A DNA stretch of 64,000 nt, from contig JAFXQK010000005.1 in the NCBI GenBank assembly GCA_017527205.1, positions 89,616 through 153,615 on the forward strand, in the 5' to 3' direction. The stretch's first letter is position 1. Each line of letters starts with the position of its first letter. This document shows, in pieces, positions 34,440 to 45,643 of the stretch. Below the pieces are notes generated by a model that had not been told where the DNA came from, did not search any database, and worked only from the letters and a program-made list of their open reading frames with translations. The position numbers were made by a program, and so were the translations under genes. This DNA comes from Lachnospiraceae bacterium. Lineage in GTDB: Bacteria > Bacillota > Clostridia > Lachnospirales > Lachnospiraceae.

Positions 34440-37400
34440 ATGAAGAAGCTGAAAGACATATTTAAGTTAAGAAAATATAGAAAGCGCTTCGTCAGTGTTT
34501 TTTTGACCATAGTGCTTATTTTGAGCGGGCTTCCCTTGGACTTTTTAGCCGATCAGATTGGTATCATTGATAGGAAACTGACAGTGCTGGCCGCGGGGAC
34601 GGGACCTGTAAGAACATTTACTAGTATAGATGCGTATGAAGATTATGTGGATGAGTACAATGCAGACCCGTCATCTCATACGAATGATGTTTTGAAGTTC
34701 ACATTCTCAGGAAATAGTACAAATCTTGAATTTGATTGTGGGTCAATTGGCCTGACTGAAGCGGCAGCTTTTAATGGAAAGATTATCATAGGGACAGGTG
34801 TGCAATTTCATATTAAAGAGCCGATGTTCAAATATGTTACGGATGATGTCGAGATAGTTGATTTGAGTGGCAGTGCTACCACTATGGTGTTTACCAGACC
34901 TCGTCCAGGCAGTAATAAATCTCTCTTCGCAGAATATGTTGTAAGTCGCAGAACTTCTGGTGATCCGGTAGAATGGAATTTGGGGTATGCTCCATATTCA
35001 CAGGGAGGGAAAAGGTATGTTTATGATTTTGCAGGTTATTTAGGAACGCTCAAGTCAGGGGCAAAAGTAAAAATTTCATCTGTTATATTTAATAATCTTG
35101 GAGTCGATGCAAGTGGAGTAGTGCATGCCAATATATCTGCAAATGCGTTAGGAGACGCTGGCCTTATCTGTTGTACTATGGAATCAAGCTCCGAATTAGA
35201 GATTGATTCTATAACCTTCCAATCTAGTGGAACTGTAGATCAGTCGTTTTCTATTACTGCATCTAGTTCAGGTAATGCAGGCGGTCTTGTAGGAAGCATG
35301 GGCGCTGGATCAAAGCTCAGCCTAGCTGACACTTTGCAGAACATTCAGACGGCTGACGCAGAAATAACCGCTTCTAACGGATATGCGGGTGGTATTGTCG
35401 GCAAATGTGATGGAGGATATGTTTGCATAGTCGCAGGGACTGGACAGGCTCTTGGACTCGGAATGAGCAATAATTCCTCGCAAGGAAATCCTTCGGATGG
35501 GAAATCCGTTAATAGATCAGAGAATTCAGATGATGACGCCGCAAAAAAAACGCAGGAAGATGATGGTGACAAGGCAGTGAAATCATCATTAAAGGGAAAT
35601 GAAGTTAGTACAGATGGAGACGAAGCGGACGGTTCAGGAACTGAAGACGGAGACGAAGCGGACGGTTCAGGAACTGAAGACGGAGACGAAGCGGACGGCT
35701 CGGGAACTGAAGACGGAGACGAAGCAGACGGCTCTGAAACGGAAGACGGAGATGAAGCGGACGGTTCAGGAATGGAAGACGGAGACGAGGCGGACGGTTC
35801 GGAAACTGAAGACGGAGACGAAGCGAACGGCTCTGAGACGGAAGACGGAGACGAAGCGGACGGTTCGGAAACTGAAGACGGAGACGAGGCGGACGGCTCT
35901 GAGACGGAAGACGGAGACGAAGCGGACGGCTCTGAGACGGAAGACGGAGACGAAGCGGACGGTTCGAAAACTGAAGACGGAGATGAAGCGGACGGCTCTG
36001 AGACGGAAGACGGAGACGAAGCGGACGGCTCGGGAACTGAAGACGGAGATGAAGCGGGCGGTTCTGAAACAGAAGAAAATGGGAAGGCAGAAGATGGATA
36101 TACAGATTATGATTCTAACCCAAAGTCTGCACCAATGCCACGCACAGCCCCTGGGGAAAGCGAAGGAGAGGCTGCTGTTTCTGCATCATATGTAATTTCG
36201 CAGATCATTACTGGAAAAACGGGCGCAGGTGGTATTGCGGGGTATTATAGGGCAACAACTGACAATTTATCTGTTAATGCTACAATAACTACAAGCTTTG
36301 TTGATTTATCAACAGGAAATTATAAGGTGAACGGAGCCGGCGCATGTGGTGGTTTGTTTGGTGAAGTGTTTAATAACGGAACAAACATGACAGTCACCGT
36401 TGATGGTGAATTAAAGCCCGATCATACAAGCAGTACTGCTGCAAGTTATGGTGGATTAATGGGAAAGTACTATGCTTCTGCACAGACTTTATCTCTTACG
36501 GTTTCGGGAACTGCGCTCATTTCTCCAAAACGTACGGGTGAAACTGGCGCTGCTACAAATTACGGCGGCGTGATAGGTGTTGTTGATACTTATACGCCGT
36601 CTGGTGGTAGTAAGACAAGTGCGTATGTAAAAATCAATGGAATTACCGTCGATTCTAAAAATGCTAAGACGGATGGATTCTTTGGTGGTGTTATAGCAAA
36701 AGCGGATGAGGCATTTATTGAACTATCAGTTCCTTCGGGCGTAAATGATAATAAAAACAAAATTTCATACTCAGGTATAGACAAAGACAAGAATTTTGCA
36801 GGCGTAGTAGGTAGTTTGGAAACCGGGGTATTGTATCTTTGCGATGGAACTGACCTTACGGGTGCACAAAGTATTGCAGATGCTACTGCAAAGTCGGGTC
36901 AGATAGTCGGTTACCGTAACTGTGGTTTTGTATTTGCAAAATCTGGGTGGAAGTTGTATCGATCCTCTAACGGACAGAGAGTAGATGATATCGGGTCGTG
37001 GGGAGAAGTTATAAGGTTTAATGATACTAACTTTGTAATGAACAATGTTATTAGCTTTGACCCGACATCGACTAACCATTGTGTGACGATTAAGAAAAGA
37101 TCAGAAACCAATAATTATCATAAAAACATTGCTGGCACTGAGGATTTCGCCATACTGGCTTTAAACGTCCAACATAATAGTGGTACAGATGGTAATGTTC
37201 TTAAATTTGAAGACAAAAATGATTTCACAAGTGCTAAAATATTAACAAAGTATGATATTTCAATTAATACAGATGCTACTATTGATTTGAGTGGAACTGG
37301 TATTACAGGATTAACTCGAGATAATTCTTATAATGGAACTGATACAACTAGTTATCTGGAATTTAAGGGTTCAAGTTCAACTTTAAGGAATATGAATGGA

Positions 37401-40400
37401 GGTAACGGAACCATTATTCTTGCTATTGGTGAAGAATATGGTGAAACCAGAAGCGCTAACTACGGTAATGGTACTATTTATAGACATAAATATAATGGAT
37501 TAATCGCTAGAACAAATTATGCTTCCTTTTCTCATGGATCGTATGGTAACAATAAATTGACAATAACAGGGACTGTCAATGTCAATGCATGTAGTTCTGA
37601 CATTAATGTTGGGTCTCTAGTGTCAAATTCAACTAATAAGCTTCAAATTGATAATGTTAATTGCACTACCACAATTAATCATTCTGGAAGTGGAACTGGT
37701 TTTAATGTGGGTGGATTTGTTGGAAAAGTTGGTGGTGACATAGTTTTTTGTTATAATGATAAAAGACCATGCTCATTTAATGGTTCTATTTTAGGTAGCT
37801 CCACCGGAAGCTCTGCGACTGTTGGTGGGCTCATTGGTTGTGTCGATGTTGGCACCTTTACATCATCAATCAAAGATGTAACGCTTAGTGGTACAATCAA
37901 ATCAGAAGGGAATAAGGACGACCAGAAAATAGGTGGTCTTATCGGCGTGATTTCCAGTTCTAATAATGCAAGTACTGGACGGACCTTGACTTTGAAAAAT
38001 GTTATCGTTGATGGTGTTGAAGTAAATGGCGCCGCAACAAATTCAAGTGGCGGTCTACTTGGCTACAGCTGGTATAAAACAGATGTAGTATTTGGAGATG
38101 GAACCAACACAGGCGTAGAAGTTAAAGGCACTTCCAAGATGGTAACCACGGCTAAAAATGCTACTGAGATGATGTATGCAGCCACAGGTTACTGGAATGT
38201 AAATACGAATGGAATAAAAATATCCGCAGCTACAGCAGAGGCAGAGAGCGCTTCTGACTCTTTTGGTGTACTCATTAATAAGGGTACATTGACAGGAGGC
38301 TCAGCAATCTACCTTGAACTTGCGAGGAATGGTTTTGTTATTTCTTCTCTTACTACTAGTAAATTAAAAAGTACGGTCAAAGTATTTGATGAACTGGTTG
38401 CTTATAGCAAATTTGACGGAACGGATATTTTGGATAATGGACAGGGAATCGTTTCAATTAATACATATGACGGAACGAATGATAGTAGCAAACTTCTAAA
38501 AATGGGCAGCTCTGATACTGCGAATACGGGAGTCACATATCAGAGACAGACAAGTTTTGTTCCAGCAACATATTATAATCCAAATACAAGGTATTACTAT
38601 AACTTAAACGATTACCGTACAAACAGCTCCAATACGCCTGCCGCAAAGCTTTTAATGTGGAGTGTATACAGGTATGCTCATTCTTCAATTCAAGGGTATT
38701 TTCCTGCTGCATATCGTTATGCAGATACTTCTATAGGCTCGTCTGGAGCCAATTTAGATTTATGTGGATATAGTTATTATCCAGTAGATATTACTACAAA
38801 TACTACTATACAAGGAAATGCAAAGCTGTATAATGCTGAGTTTGATGAAACAGAGAATTCAACCACATGCAAGCGTAAATCTCTTGAGACTACTCCTTTA
38901 TCACAGCATTACACTATGCACAACAGCTTATTCCGGAATGTAAAGGGAAATACTACCCTTACAGTTTCTAACTTCAAATTGGATGGAGATGTCAGCATCG
39001 ATGGAAATGGTTATTGCGGCGCTTTGATAATGGGAACGGTTGAAGGAAAGAGTTCTACAGAACCTGCCAAGGTTACCATTAACGGATTGACTCTAAATGG
39101 AATTAAGATTAATGGAATTACATCATCATCTACTGCATATGCGCCTCTTTTGATTAATAAATCCGGAAGTAACGCTACATTCACGATTAGTAATATATCT
39201 GCAGGAACAAAAACAGAGAATAGTTCAACGGTTTCCGTGTACGAATTGAACCAGGTGATTGGAAGTAGTCTTATGGGAGATTTAGGTTCTTCTACGGCTA
39301 CGTTTGTTAAGGTTACGTTCAACAGTATAAAACTTGATGGTCGAGATGATGCGGGGAAAGGCCTTGATCAATTAAATAGCGTTTATTATACGAACCGTTC
39401 ATTATTCAGCAGGGCAACATTATTAAACAGTCTGGCTTATGCGGATAGTTCTTCCTATGGAACATATTATTATAGTTATTCGGAAGACTATGACGGAGAT
39501 GCCGATGAGGATGGAAAGGATGATAAGGTTGGCTCTGTAACATATGGTAAAGAAATAGTAGGAACAGTAGAAAACAGGGATAACAGTAGTCCGTCCCAGA
39601 GTAAACAGAATAAATACAGCGACGGAATATATTATACGCATCCATATGAGTCTTCTTGGACATCCGGTGAGTATGACGATTTTAATACTGCCAAATATCA
39701 GAAATATGTATACACGGATTATAATCTGACTAATAAGACGCATGAACTTCGTGTAAATGTTTCCGCAGCTTCTTTTACGGGCTGTGGGACATATAACGAT
39801 CCGTATATAATTGTATCCGGTGACAATTTGGATACTATTGCAAAGATTATCAATGGTACAATCAACAATGATCTAACATTTACGATAACTGTTCCAAAAA
39901 GTGTTACAAACTCGAATCAAAATTGTTCATGGTGTAACGGAGAACATACAACTTTTACTTTATATGACAGTAGTAACCAAAAATGGAAAAACAGTGGCAC
40001 TGATGAGCTGAGTAATGATGCGCTTCGTAAATACCTTGCAGGGGCTTATTATAAAATTGATGAGACCCAAACTGGCGATATTGTTTTGCCTAATTCATAT
40101 GAGGGATTATCGAACAATGTTACCGATGATGGATTTGTTTTCCATGGAGTAATAGATGGAAGCTTAAAGACAATACAGAATAATTCGTATAATCCTCTTA
40201 TTGTTTCCAGTAGGGGCTCTGTAGTCGAAAACCTTACAATTGAAGTTTCGCCGATGACTACTTATGATCTCACTACTAATAGTAAAGACTTAAAATTTTC
40301 AAGAGCAGATGGTTGTGAATTCTATGGTGCAGTTATGGGGCAGGCTCTTGGTGGTGACAACATAATTGATAAAGTCAGCGTATCATTTGCTTCTACGACG

Positions 40401-43400
40401 CCTGTAATTAATGCAAATAAAAGTACGGCTACTTTTGCGCAGAATGTGCCTATAGGCGGGTATGTCGGTGTAGTTGTAGAGGGCGGAGTGATTTTTAAGA
40501 ATATGTCCGGTACAACTCACGCGGGTATTACTTCTTCGGCTTTGACTGGTTTTGGAACAGGAGATGATTATTCACCGCTTACAGATAATAAGTGGCTCTA
40601 TGTGAATCCCATAATCGGAAGGGTTATTAATGGCTATGCGGTAACAGAGGGCTCAGCTTATCATTGGAGTGAAACAGCTGGAAAAAGAACCGATTCTGTC
40701 GGCGTAACTATGCATAATGGTACCAAAAATTATTCGATAGCAGATATAAATCCAAATCTTGATAAGATTGTCATAGAGGCTATTACCGACGAGACAAATA
40801 GTTTTAACATCAAGTTTCCGAATGCACAATCATTGTTTATTATGTCATTATTAACACATAGCGGTATAACTGCGAACTCTTTTACAGGAGTAAAACATAA
40901 TGCTGATTATGATGAGATAGGCTCTGATGCAGATGAAGATGAGGATTATGCTAATGTGACTGCCACGCAGTATCCATATATTGTAAAAAAATATGTTTCA
41001 AATGTGGACTTAAATTCAGATAGTATAACAGATGTGATGCAATTAACTACATCAGGAATTAGTTGTGACTTTAGTTTGGGCGGATCTGACACTGTTTGGT
41101 ATCTTCCAGATGGATTTAAAGGAATAGGCAGTATTGGTTATGGTATTAAATCAATAGATAATATTGAATCACGGACTTTTAGTATTCATAAGTTAAGTGG
41201 AAAGAATAGTTATGGCACCGGTAATGAAATTGCTATAGATTTAAATATGTCTGCAAGTCATTATGAGGATGCTTTTGATAACTATTTACCGCTTTGTACA
41301 GCTGCTTCCGGTAGCGGCAATGGGGGATTTGGATTATTTGATAAGTTAAGACATAATAATCAAGGGTCAATTGAAGACGATGACAAGATTATTGATTTAA
41401 AGCTTTCCGGGAAAATAGATTATACCGTTGTGCAGCACGGAAATGATGTGGAGTATACAAAAGCCAATGTTGAAAAACCTTCTTATCTTCATGTAGGAGG
41501 AATAGCTGGATGCATAGGTTCAGGGGCGAATACTGATACTGATATGATTCGTGTGGAGAGTATCGACATTGATGGCTTGGAAATTAATGGTTATGAATCT
41601 GCAGGTGGATTTTTCGGTAAGCTTAACATGGCAAATACAACAACTGGTAGCGTGAATGTGTCTGCTGTTTCTGCTGACTCTTTTACGATAACATCAAAAA
41701 GGTATGCGGGAGGCTTGATCGGTTATTTTGGACAGGGAAATCTTACGGTTGATGAGATATCCATTAAAAATCCTATGATTCTTACAGTATATGTTGGAGA
41801 CGGATCTAATCAAAGTGTTGATTTTGATAATGGTGCGGGCGGAGTTATAGGTTTTTTGCAGAATGTAAAGACAAATAACGGGGCGCAAATTAGTAATATT
41901 ACAATCGGTGAATTGGGAGTAACTCACAACTCTCGTATTGGATATCCGGCGGAATATACTACGGCAAAAAATAAAGATACTTTAGTTGCTGGTGGAATTA
42001 TTGGGCGTAGTTATACTAACTCAAATAATGATAGTGTTTATTCGCTAATAATGGATAATTGTAATGTTTACAATACGAATATTTACGGGTATAGAGTTGG
42101 TGGATTGTTCGGCTGTGATTCCGCTAGTAAAAATGCTGGTACAGAAGCGAATATCAAGGTTATTAATTCAAAAGTAAAAAGTGATAATAACTCAATTCTG
42201 TACGGGGTTATTCCAGCAGACAATAAACATAGGTCATGCAGTGGAATTGTGGGTTCCTTAAGAAAAAATAGAGGCTTTCTTATTGAAAACAGTAGCGTTG
42301 AAGGATATACAATTCAAGGATTTAATGATACCGCTGGATTGTGTGCTAATGATGAAACTGTAACAACTGTTCACAATTTTACGATTAAAGATGTTACTTT
42401 GGTGTCAAATTATTCGGGAAGTCTTCTTGGTTGGCAAGGGGAAGCTGCCAAGTTATATGGGTACAACATTCTTATTGACAATGTACAATTTAAAGATAAG
42501 GACGGAGGTACTAGTATTAAAAATGAGCATGGTTACATCGTTGCAAAAAATACCACAAGTGCAGCTAAAGCTGCAGATATAAAATTGGTAGCATTTACCC
42601 GCCTGAATACAGAACCGAAGCAGGGATGCTTTGTGCCAGACAGATTAGTTGGAATAACGCATACAGGAAATTTAGGTAAAAATGGTTACGTTATTTTTGC
42701 GGATTACGATGGAAAATCTCAGACTGGTAGCAAAGGAACTAAGTTTGCGGACATTAATACTACCGCTTCCTTCGCGGGCAATTCAGAGAGCCCTTATGTA
42801 TATACCAGTCCATATGCTACGCTCAGTTCAAATAATGGAAACCCTCAAATCATAACCAGTGATGGTGTCAGTGCAGCATCTTATGGTTCATCGGTAGCCA
42901 AGAATATCATAGATGATATCACGGATGATGAGAGCGCAAAAAGGTATCAGAATACAGGAATATCACAAACTGACTTAAGTTCACTTGAAACAACGCTAAC
43001 TGGTAAGATTTCAAGCTTTGAGTATGAATTAGGTAAAGCTGGAATTTCCACGGATTCTGCACATTATACTGGCGGAGATTTTCCTGTTTTGGTAATCGAC
43101 GATATTTCAAATGTTGGAACAACTGTTAACAATTTTATAAAGTTGTTATCAAATACATCATATGATTATCAGACTAACATCTCGAAATCTGGTGTATATT
43201 CTGTTGAAATATCGAAATGGAAGTATAATAATGGGGTTTTTGAGAAACAATCAGGTGAGGCGGCATTGAAATATGATACGACTCGAAAGGAGTTTTATAT
43301 TACAACTACAGAACAGGATAATGTCGGATATCAGTTTTCGCTTATTGATGTTCAATATAAGGATCCCAGTTCAACCTCACAAACGGCATATCATCTGTAT

Positions 43401-45470
43401 ATTCCTGTGATGGTTGAGAAGATGTTACATTATTCGTTTACTGTTAGACCTGCATCTGGTACTACATATAGACTTGATGCTTATCCTAATAGCGAGACAA
43501 ACCTTGTAGAGAACCTTGGAAACCCTGTAACGGTTAAACTTACATATACATATAATCAGGCTTCATCTGATTGGGCAAAAGCTATTAATACTGGCGAGAA
43601 TGTGCTACGCAATTATGATAAAAAGATAATGCTTAAGGTAACGCATGCCTCAAATGCCACGGGCATTCCGTCAAATGCCCAATTCGTTTTAGTTGATCCG
43701 AATAATAATACTGACAAGATGTCATCAGAGGCTTTTGCTACATCAAGTACATCAATATTGGAAGTTACTGATTCTACATCGGTAGGGTATACACAGTATA
43801 ATTTAAAACTTTCAGGATTTACTGGATTTAGCATGTGCAATTTGAATGATCTTATGAAGATTTCTACTGATTCGAGTGTGGCTGTAACGGATAGGAAGTT
43901 GGTAGAATGTACTTCAAGCGATTCAAGAGCTATTGTTTACATTAATGATCCAAGTGATCCTCTTTATACAAAGTATTTGAGACCTAAGACATCCTCGGAT
44001 ACTGGTACGCCATATGCAATCAAAGTTTCAGGATGGGCCGAATCTACTTTTACGGAATTAGAAGAAAACTATTATTTGAGTATTTTCACAAAGCCTGACG
44101 GTACGGATAATACGATTTACCATTATGAATTCGATGCGGACACTTCATTTAGAACAGAAGGTTATCCTTCGGCTAGAACAAATGCGGAAACAAGTCATAT
44201 CCTTTTGGGTAATCTTTACAATAATGATGTGTCAATTCAGGAAACCAACACTAATTCTGTGATTTCAAAATCGAATAACAGTCTTCAGGCTACGCTTACA
44301 GCTCATGTTGGCTTCAGAGGAACTGCAATTTCTAATGAAATAACAAGTTATATTGCTGATAATGCGAATGTTGCAATTTATCAGACATTCCTTGTTTCAT
44401 TGCAAAAGATAAAAGATAATGCAACTAGTATGGGAATTGTTCTTTCTCCGGAATGTAGTTTTACATATGCGGTAAATGGTGTGGCTATAAATGATACAGA
44501 GAAGAAGGCATGTAAGGATTTAGGATTCAGTGTAGAATTTCCAACGGAACACAGTATCAAAGATGCGTTATGTACTGCGGCTGGTAATTGGAATGGAAGT
44601 AATGAGGATGCATGCAAGATAACGATCACTGCGAATGTGTCAATGTCATATGCTAAGTATACGGAAGAACAGCTGAGCAATCAGTTCCCAGAGTCGAACG
44701 GTTCAGACGGCAATGGTACTAAGATGGTGGGATATTCTAACCTGTCATCAGCTTCTGACAACGGAGCGGCCAGTTGCGAGAGCAAGAATACCCTTTTAAC
44801 AGCTGGTCGAAGACTATATTACATGGGTGATGTTCAGCCTGTAACGCTCGTCTATATGGTAGATGATAATGATGCTTTTCCGAATGACGGGAATGTAAAC
44901 TTTGGTCAGCTAGGTATAAATTCTCATTCGTTAGCCAAAGAAGTGGTTAATGGCAGTTCTAAGATAATATCGTTAATAACTTATGATGCATCGGAGTATT
45001 CGTTGCGTAGAGATGCGCGGTACTTAAAGGTTGAGATGAAACTGACCAATAAGGCAAGCAATTATGTGACAGCATTAGATTTTGATACTTACATGAAGAG
45101 CTTCAATCTCTATGATAAGAATAACCTTGTAGTTAATACTTCAAACGGATACTCAGTAACTAAGAGTGGAAATGTTATAACATATACAATTCCTATTACG
45201 TCAGTAAAGAGAGCAGGTGACGATTCCTATGAATTCTCAGTCCCTGTAAAGTTTGAGGTATATAGTGGTGAAGGCCAGCATTTTGAAGATCAGAATTTGT
45301 TGTACTCGAATTACTGCGTTGAAGCTACGGTAAGTCTCCTTGGCCAAGACCAGGCGCCTCTCAAAGGCTCAAATGCTACGGATAAGATTAAGTATACTAA
45401 TGCTAAGATTTACCGAGATGTTTTACCTGATCCAATGCCAACAGATGGGTCGGGGGGTAGCGAACCATAA
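34440..45470 (+). CDS. Giant secreted GLUG-like repeat protein (3676 residues)
   Basis: A very large exported protein. A basic start (KKLKDIFKLRKYRKR) precedes a hydrophobic signal (FVSVFLTIVLILSGLPL). Much of the body is repeated beta-rich modules with GLUG-like turns: GGLVGSM, GGIVGKC, GGLFGEV, GGFVGKV, GGLIGCV, GGLLGYS, GGIAGCI, GGVIGFL and GGIIGRS. That pattern is typical of right-handed beta-helix adhesins. A 14-copy acidic repeat sits at about residues 392-545. The last 800 residues change to Thr/Tyr-rich Ig-like sequence. The C-terminus (LPDPMPTDGSGGSEP) has no LPXTG motif or trailing helix, so the mode of surface attachment is unclear. It is the last gene of the second surface operon. 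It is probably an adhesin or matrix scaffold. Confidence 0.85.
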   Translation: MKKLKDIFKLRKYRKRFVSVFLTIVLILSGLPLDFLADQIGIIDRKLTVLAAGTGPVRTFTSIDAYEDYVDEYNADPSSHTNDVLKFTFSGNSTNLEFDCGSIGLTEAAAFNGKIIIGTGVQFHIKEPMFKYVTDDVEIVDLSGSATTMVFTRPRPGSNKSLFAEYVVSRRTSGDPVEWNLGYAPYSQGGKRYVYDFAGYLGTLKSGAKVKISSVIFNNLGVDASGVVHANISANALGDAGLICCTMESSSELEIDSITFQSSGTVDQSFSITASSSGNAGGLVGSMGAGSKLSLADTLQNIQTADAEITASNGYAGGIVGKCDGGYVCIVAGTGQALGLGMSNNSSQGNPSDGKSVNRSENSDDDAAKKTQEDDGDKAVKSSLKGNEVSTDGDEADGSGTEDGDEADGSGTEDGDEADGSGTEDGDEADGSETEDGDEADGSGMEDGDEADGSETEDGDEANGSETEDGDEADGSETEDGDEADGSETEDGDEADGSETEDGDEADGSKTEDGDEADGSETEDGDEADGSGTEDGDEAGGSETEENGKAEDGYTDYDSNPKSAPMPRTAPGESEGEAAVSASYVISQIITGKTGAGGIAGYYRATTDNLSVNATITTSFVDLSTGNYKVNGAGACGGLFGEVFNNGTNMTVTVDGELKPDHTSSTAASYGGLMGKYYASAQTLSLTVSGTALISPKRTGETGAATNYGGVIGVVDTYTPSGGSKTSAYVKINGITVDSKNAKTDGFFGGVIAKADEAFIELSVPSGVNDNKNKISYSGIDKDKNFAGVVGSLETGVLYLCDGTDLTGAQSIADATAKSGQIVGYRNCGFVFAKSGWKLYRSSNGQRVDDIGSWGEVIRFNDTNFVMNNVISFDPTSTNHCVTIKKRSETNNYHKNIAGTEDFAILALNVQHNSGTDGNVLKFEDKNDFTSAKILTKYDISINTDATIDLSGTGITGLTRDNSYNGTDTTSYLEFKGSSSTLRNMNGGNGTIILAIGEEYGETRSANYGNGTIYRHKYNGLIARTNYASFSHGSYGNNKLTITGTVNVNACSSDINVGSLVSNSTNKLQIDNVNCTTTINHSGSGTGFNVGGFVGKVGGDIVFCYNDKRPCSFNGSILGSSTGSSATVGGLIGCVDVGTFTSSIKDVTLSGTIKSEGNKDDQKIGGLIGVISSSNNASTGRTLTLKNVIVDGVEVNGAATNSSGGLLGYSWYKTDVVFGDGTNTGVEVKGTSKMVTTAKNATEMMYAATGYWNVNTNGIKISAATAEAESASDSFGVLINKGTLTGGSAIYLELARNGFVISSLTTSKLKSTVKVFDELVAYSKFDGTDILDNGQGIVSINTYDGTNDSSKLLKMGSSDTANTGVTYQRQTSFVPATYYNPNTRYYYNLNDYRTNSSNTPAAKLLMWSVYRYAHSSIQGYFPAAYRYADTSIGSSGANLDLCGYSYYPVDITTNTTIQGNAKLYNAEFDETENSTTCKRKSLETTPLSQHYTMHNSLFRNVKGNTTLTVSNFKLDGDVSIDGNGYCGALIMGTVEGKSSTEPAKVTINGLTLNGIKINGITSSSTAYAPLLINKSGSNATFTISNISAGTKTENSSTVSVYELNQVIGSSLMGDLGSSTATFVKVTFNSIKLDGRDDAGKGLDQLNSVYYTNRSLFSRATLLNSLAYADSSSYGTYYYSYSEDYDGDADEDGKDDKVGSVTYGKEIVGTVENRDNSSPSQSKQNKYSDGIYYTHPYESSWTSGEYDDFNTAKYQKYVYTDYNLTNKTHELRVNVSAASFTGCGTYNDPYIIVSGDNLDTIAKIINGTINNDLTFTITVPKSVTNSNQNCSWCNGEHTTFTLYDSSNQKWKNSGTDELSNDALRKYLAGAYYKIDETQTGDIVLPNSYEGLSNNVTDDGFVFHGVIDGSLKTIQNNSYNPLIVSSRGSVVENLTIEVSPMTTYDLTTNSKDLKFSRADGCEFYGAVMGQALGGDNIIDKVSVSFASTTPVINANKSTATFAQNVPIGGYVGVVVEGGVIFKNMSGTTHAGITSSALTGFGTGDDYSPLTDNKWLYVNPIIGRVINGYAVTEGSAYHWSETAGKRTDSVGVTMHNGTKNYSIADINPNLDKIVIEAITDETNSFNIKFPNAQSLFIMSLLTHSGITANSFTGVKHNADYDEIGSDADEDEDYANVTATQYPYIVKKYVSNVDLNSDSITDVMQLTTSGISCDFSLGGSDTVWYLPDGFKGIGSIGYGIKSIDNIESRTFSIHKLSGKNSYGTGNEIAIDLNMSASHYEDAFDNYLPLCTAASGSGNGGFGLFDKLRHNNQGSIEDDDKIIDLKLSGKIDYTVVQHGNDVEYTKANVEKPSYLHVGGIAGCIGSGANTDTDMIRVESIDIDGLEINGYESAGGFFGKLNMANTTTGSVNVSAVSADSFTITSKRYAGGLIGYFGQGNLTVDEISIKNPMILTVYVGDGSNQSVDFDNGAGGVIGFLQNVKTNNGAQISNITIGELGVTHNSRIGYPAEYTTAKNKDTLVAGGIIGRSYTNSNNDSVYSLIMDNCNVYNTNIYGYRVGGLFGCDSASKNAGTEANIKVINSKVKSDNNSILYGVIPADNKHRSCSGIVGSLRKNRGFLIENSSVEGYTIQGFNDTAGLCANDETVTTVHNFTIKDVTLVSNYSGSLLGWQGEAAKLYGYNILIDNVQFKDKDGGTSIKNEHGYIVAKNTTSAAKAADIKLVAFTRLNTEPKQGCFVPDRLVGITHTGNLGKNGYVIFADYDGKSQTGSKGTKFADINTTASFAGNSESPYVYTSPYATLSSNNGNPQIITSDGVSAASYGSSVAKNIIDDITDDESAKRYQNTGISQTDLSSLETTLTGKISSFEYELGKAGISTDSAHYTGGDFPVLVIDDISNVGTTVNNFIKLLSNTSYDYQTNISKSGVYSVEISKWKYNNGVFEKQSGEAALKYDTTRKEFYITTTEQDNVGYQFSLIDVQYKDPSSTSQTAYHLYIPVMVEKMLHYSFTVRPASGTTYRLDAYPNSETNLVENLGNPVTVKLTYTYNQASSDWAKAINTGENVLRNYDKKIMLKVTHASNATGIPSNAQFVLVDPNNNTDKMSSEAFATSSTSILEVTDSTSVGYTQYNLKLSGFTGFSMCNLNDLMKISTDSSVAVTDRKLVECTSSDSRAIVYINDPSDPLYTKYLRPKTSSDTGTPYAIKVSGWAESTFTELEENYYLSIFTKPDGTDNTIYHYEFDADTSFRTEGYPSARTNAETSHILLGNLYNNDVSIQETNTNSVISKSNNSLQATLTAHVGFRGTAISNEITSYIADNANVAIYQTFLVSLQKIKDNATSMGIVLSPECSFTYAVNGVAINDTEKKACKDLGFSVEFPTEHSIKDALCTAAGNWNGSNEDACKITITANVSMSYAKYTEEQLSNQFPESNGSDGNGTKMVGYSNLSSASDNGAASCESKNTLLTAGRRLYYMGDVQPVTLVYMVDDNDAFPNDGNVNFGQLGINSHSLAKEVVNGSSKIISLITYDASEYSLRRDARYLKVEMKLTNKASNYVTALDFDTYMKSFNLYDKNNLVVNTSNGYSVTKSGNVITYTIPITSVKRAGDDSYEFSVPVKFEVYSGEGQHFEDQNLLYSNYCVEATVSLLGQDQAPLKGSNATDKIKYTNAKIYRDVLPDPMPTDGSGGSEP
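35613..36074 (+). repeat. 14 tandem 33-bp repeats encoding DGDEADGSxTE
   Basis: Fourteen in-frame 33-bp units encode DGDEADGS followed by GTE, ETE, GME or KTE. The block is extremely acidic and likely unstructured or ion-binding. It separates the first GLUG-like block from the next. Because the period is a multiple of three, the other forward frame also stays open; that frame is not a gene. Confidence 0.95.
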
Positions 45471-45643
45471 AACAAAATGTAGCATGTATTACGAGACGAG
45501 TAAACTGAGGGAAATGTATTCCGTTGAAAAACATATTCAAAAACAAATGTATACTCAAGAAATAGTGCAGTTATAAATTTGTTGAAGAGCGCATGAGCCA
45601 ATGAATTTGTTTTTCAAAAATTTATTTAATGTTTCCAAAACTT

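Noticed and set aside
35599..36195. Basic repeat protein (TKRTVQELKTE-like) in another forward frame
   Set aside because: It exists only because 33-bp repeats keep every frame open. The acidic frame continues the giant secreted protein on both sides.
45400..45470. Sortase signal at the end of the giant protein
   Set aside because: The C-terminus LPDPMPTDGSGGSEP has no LPXTG, hydrophobic helix or basic tail.
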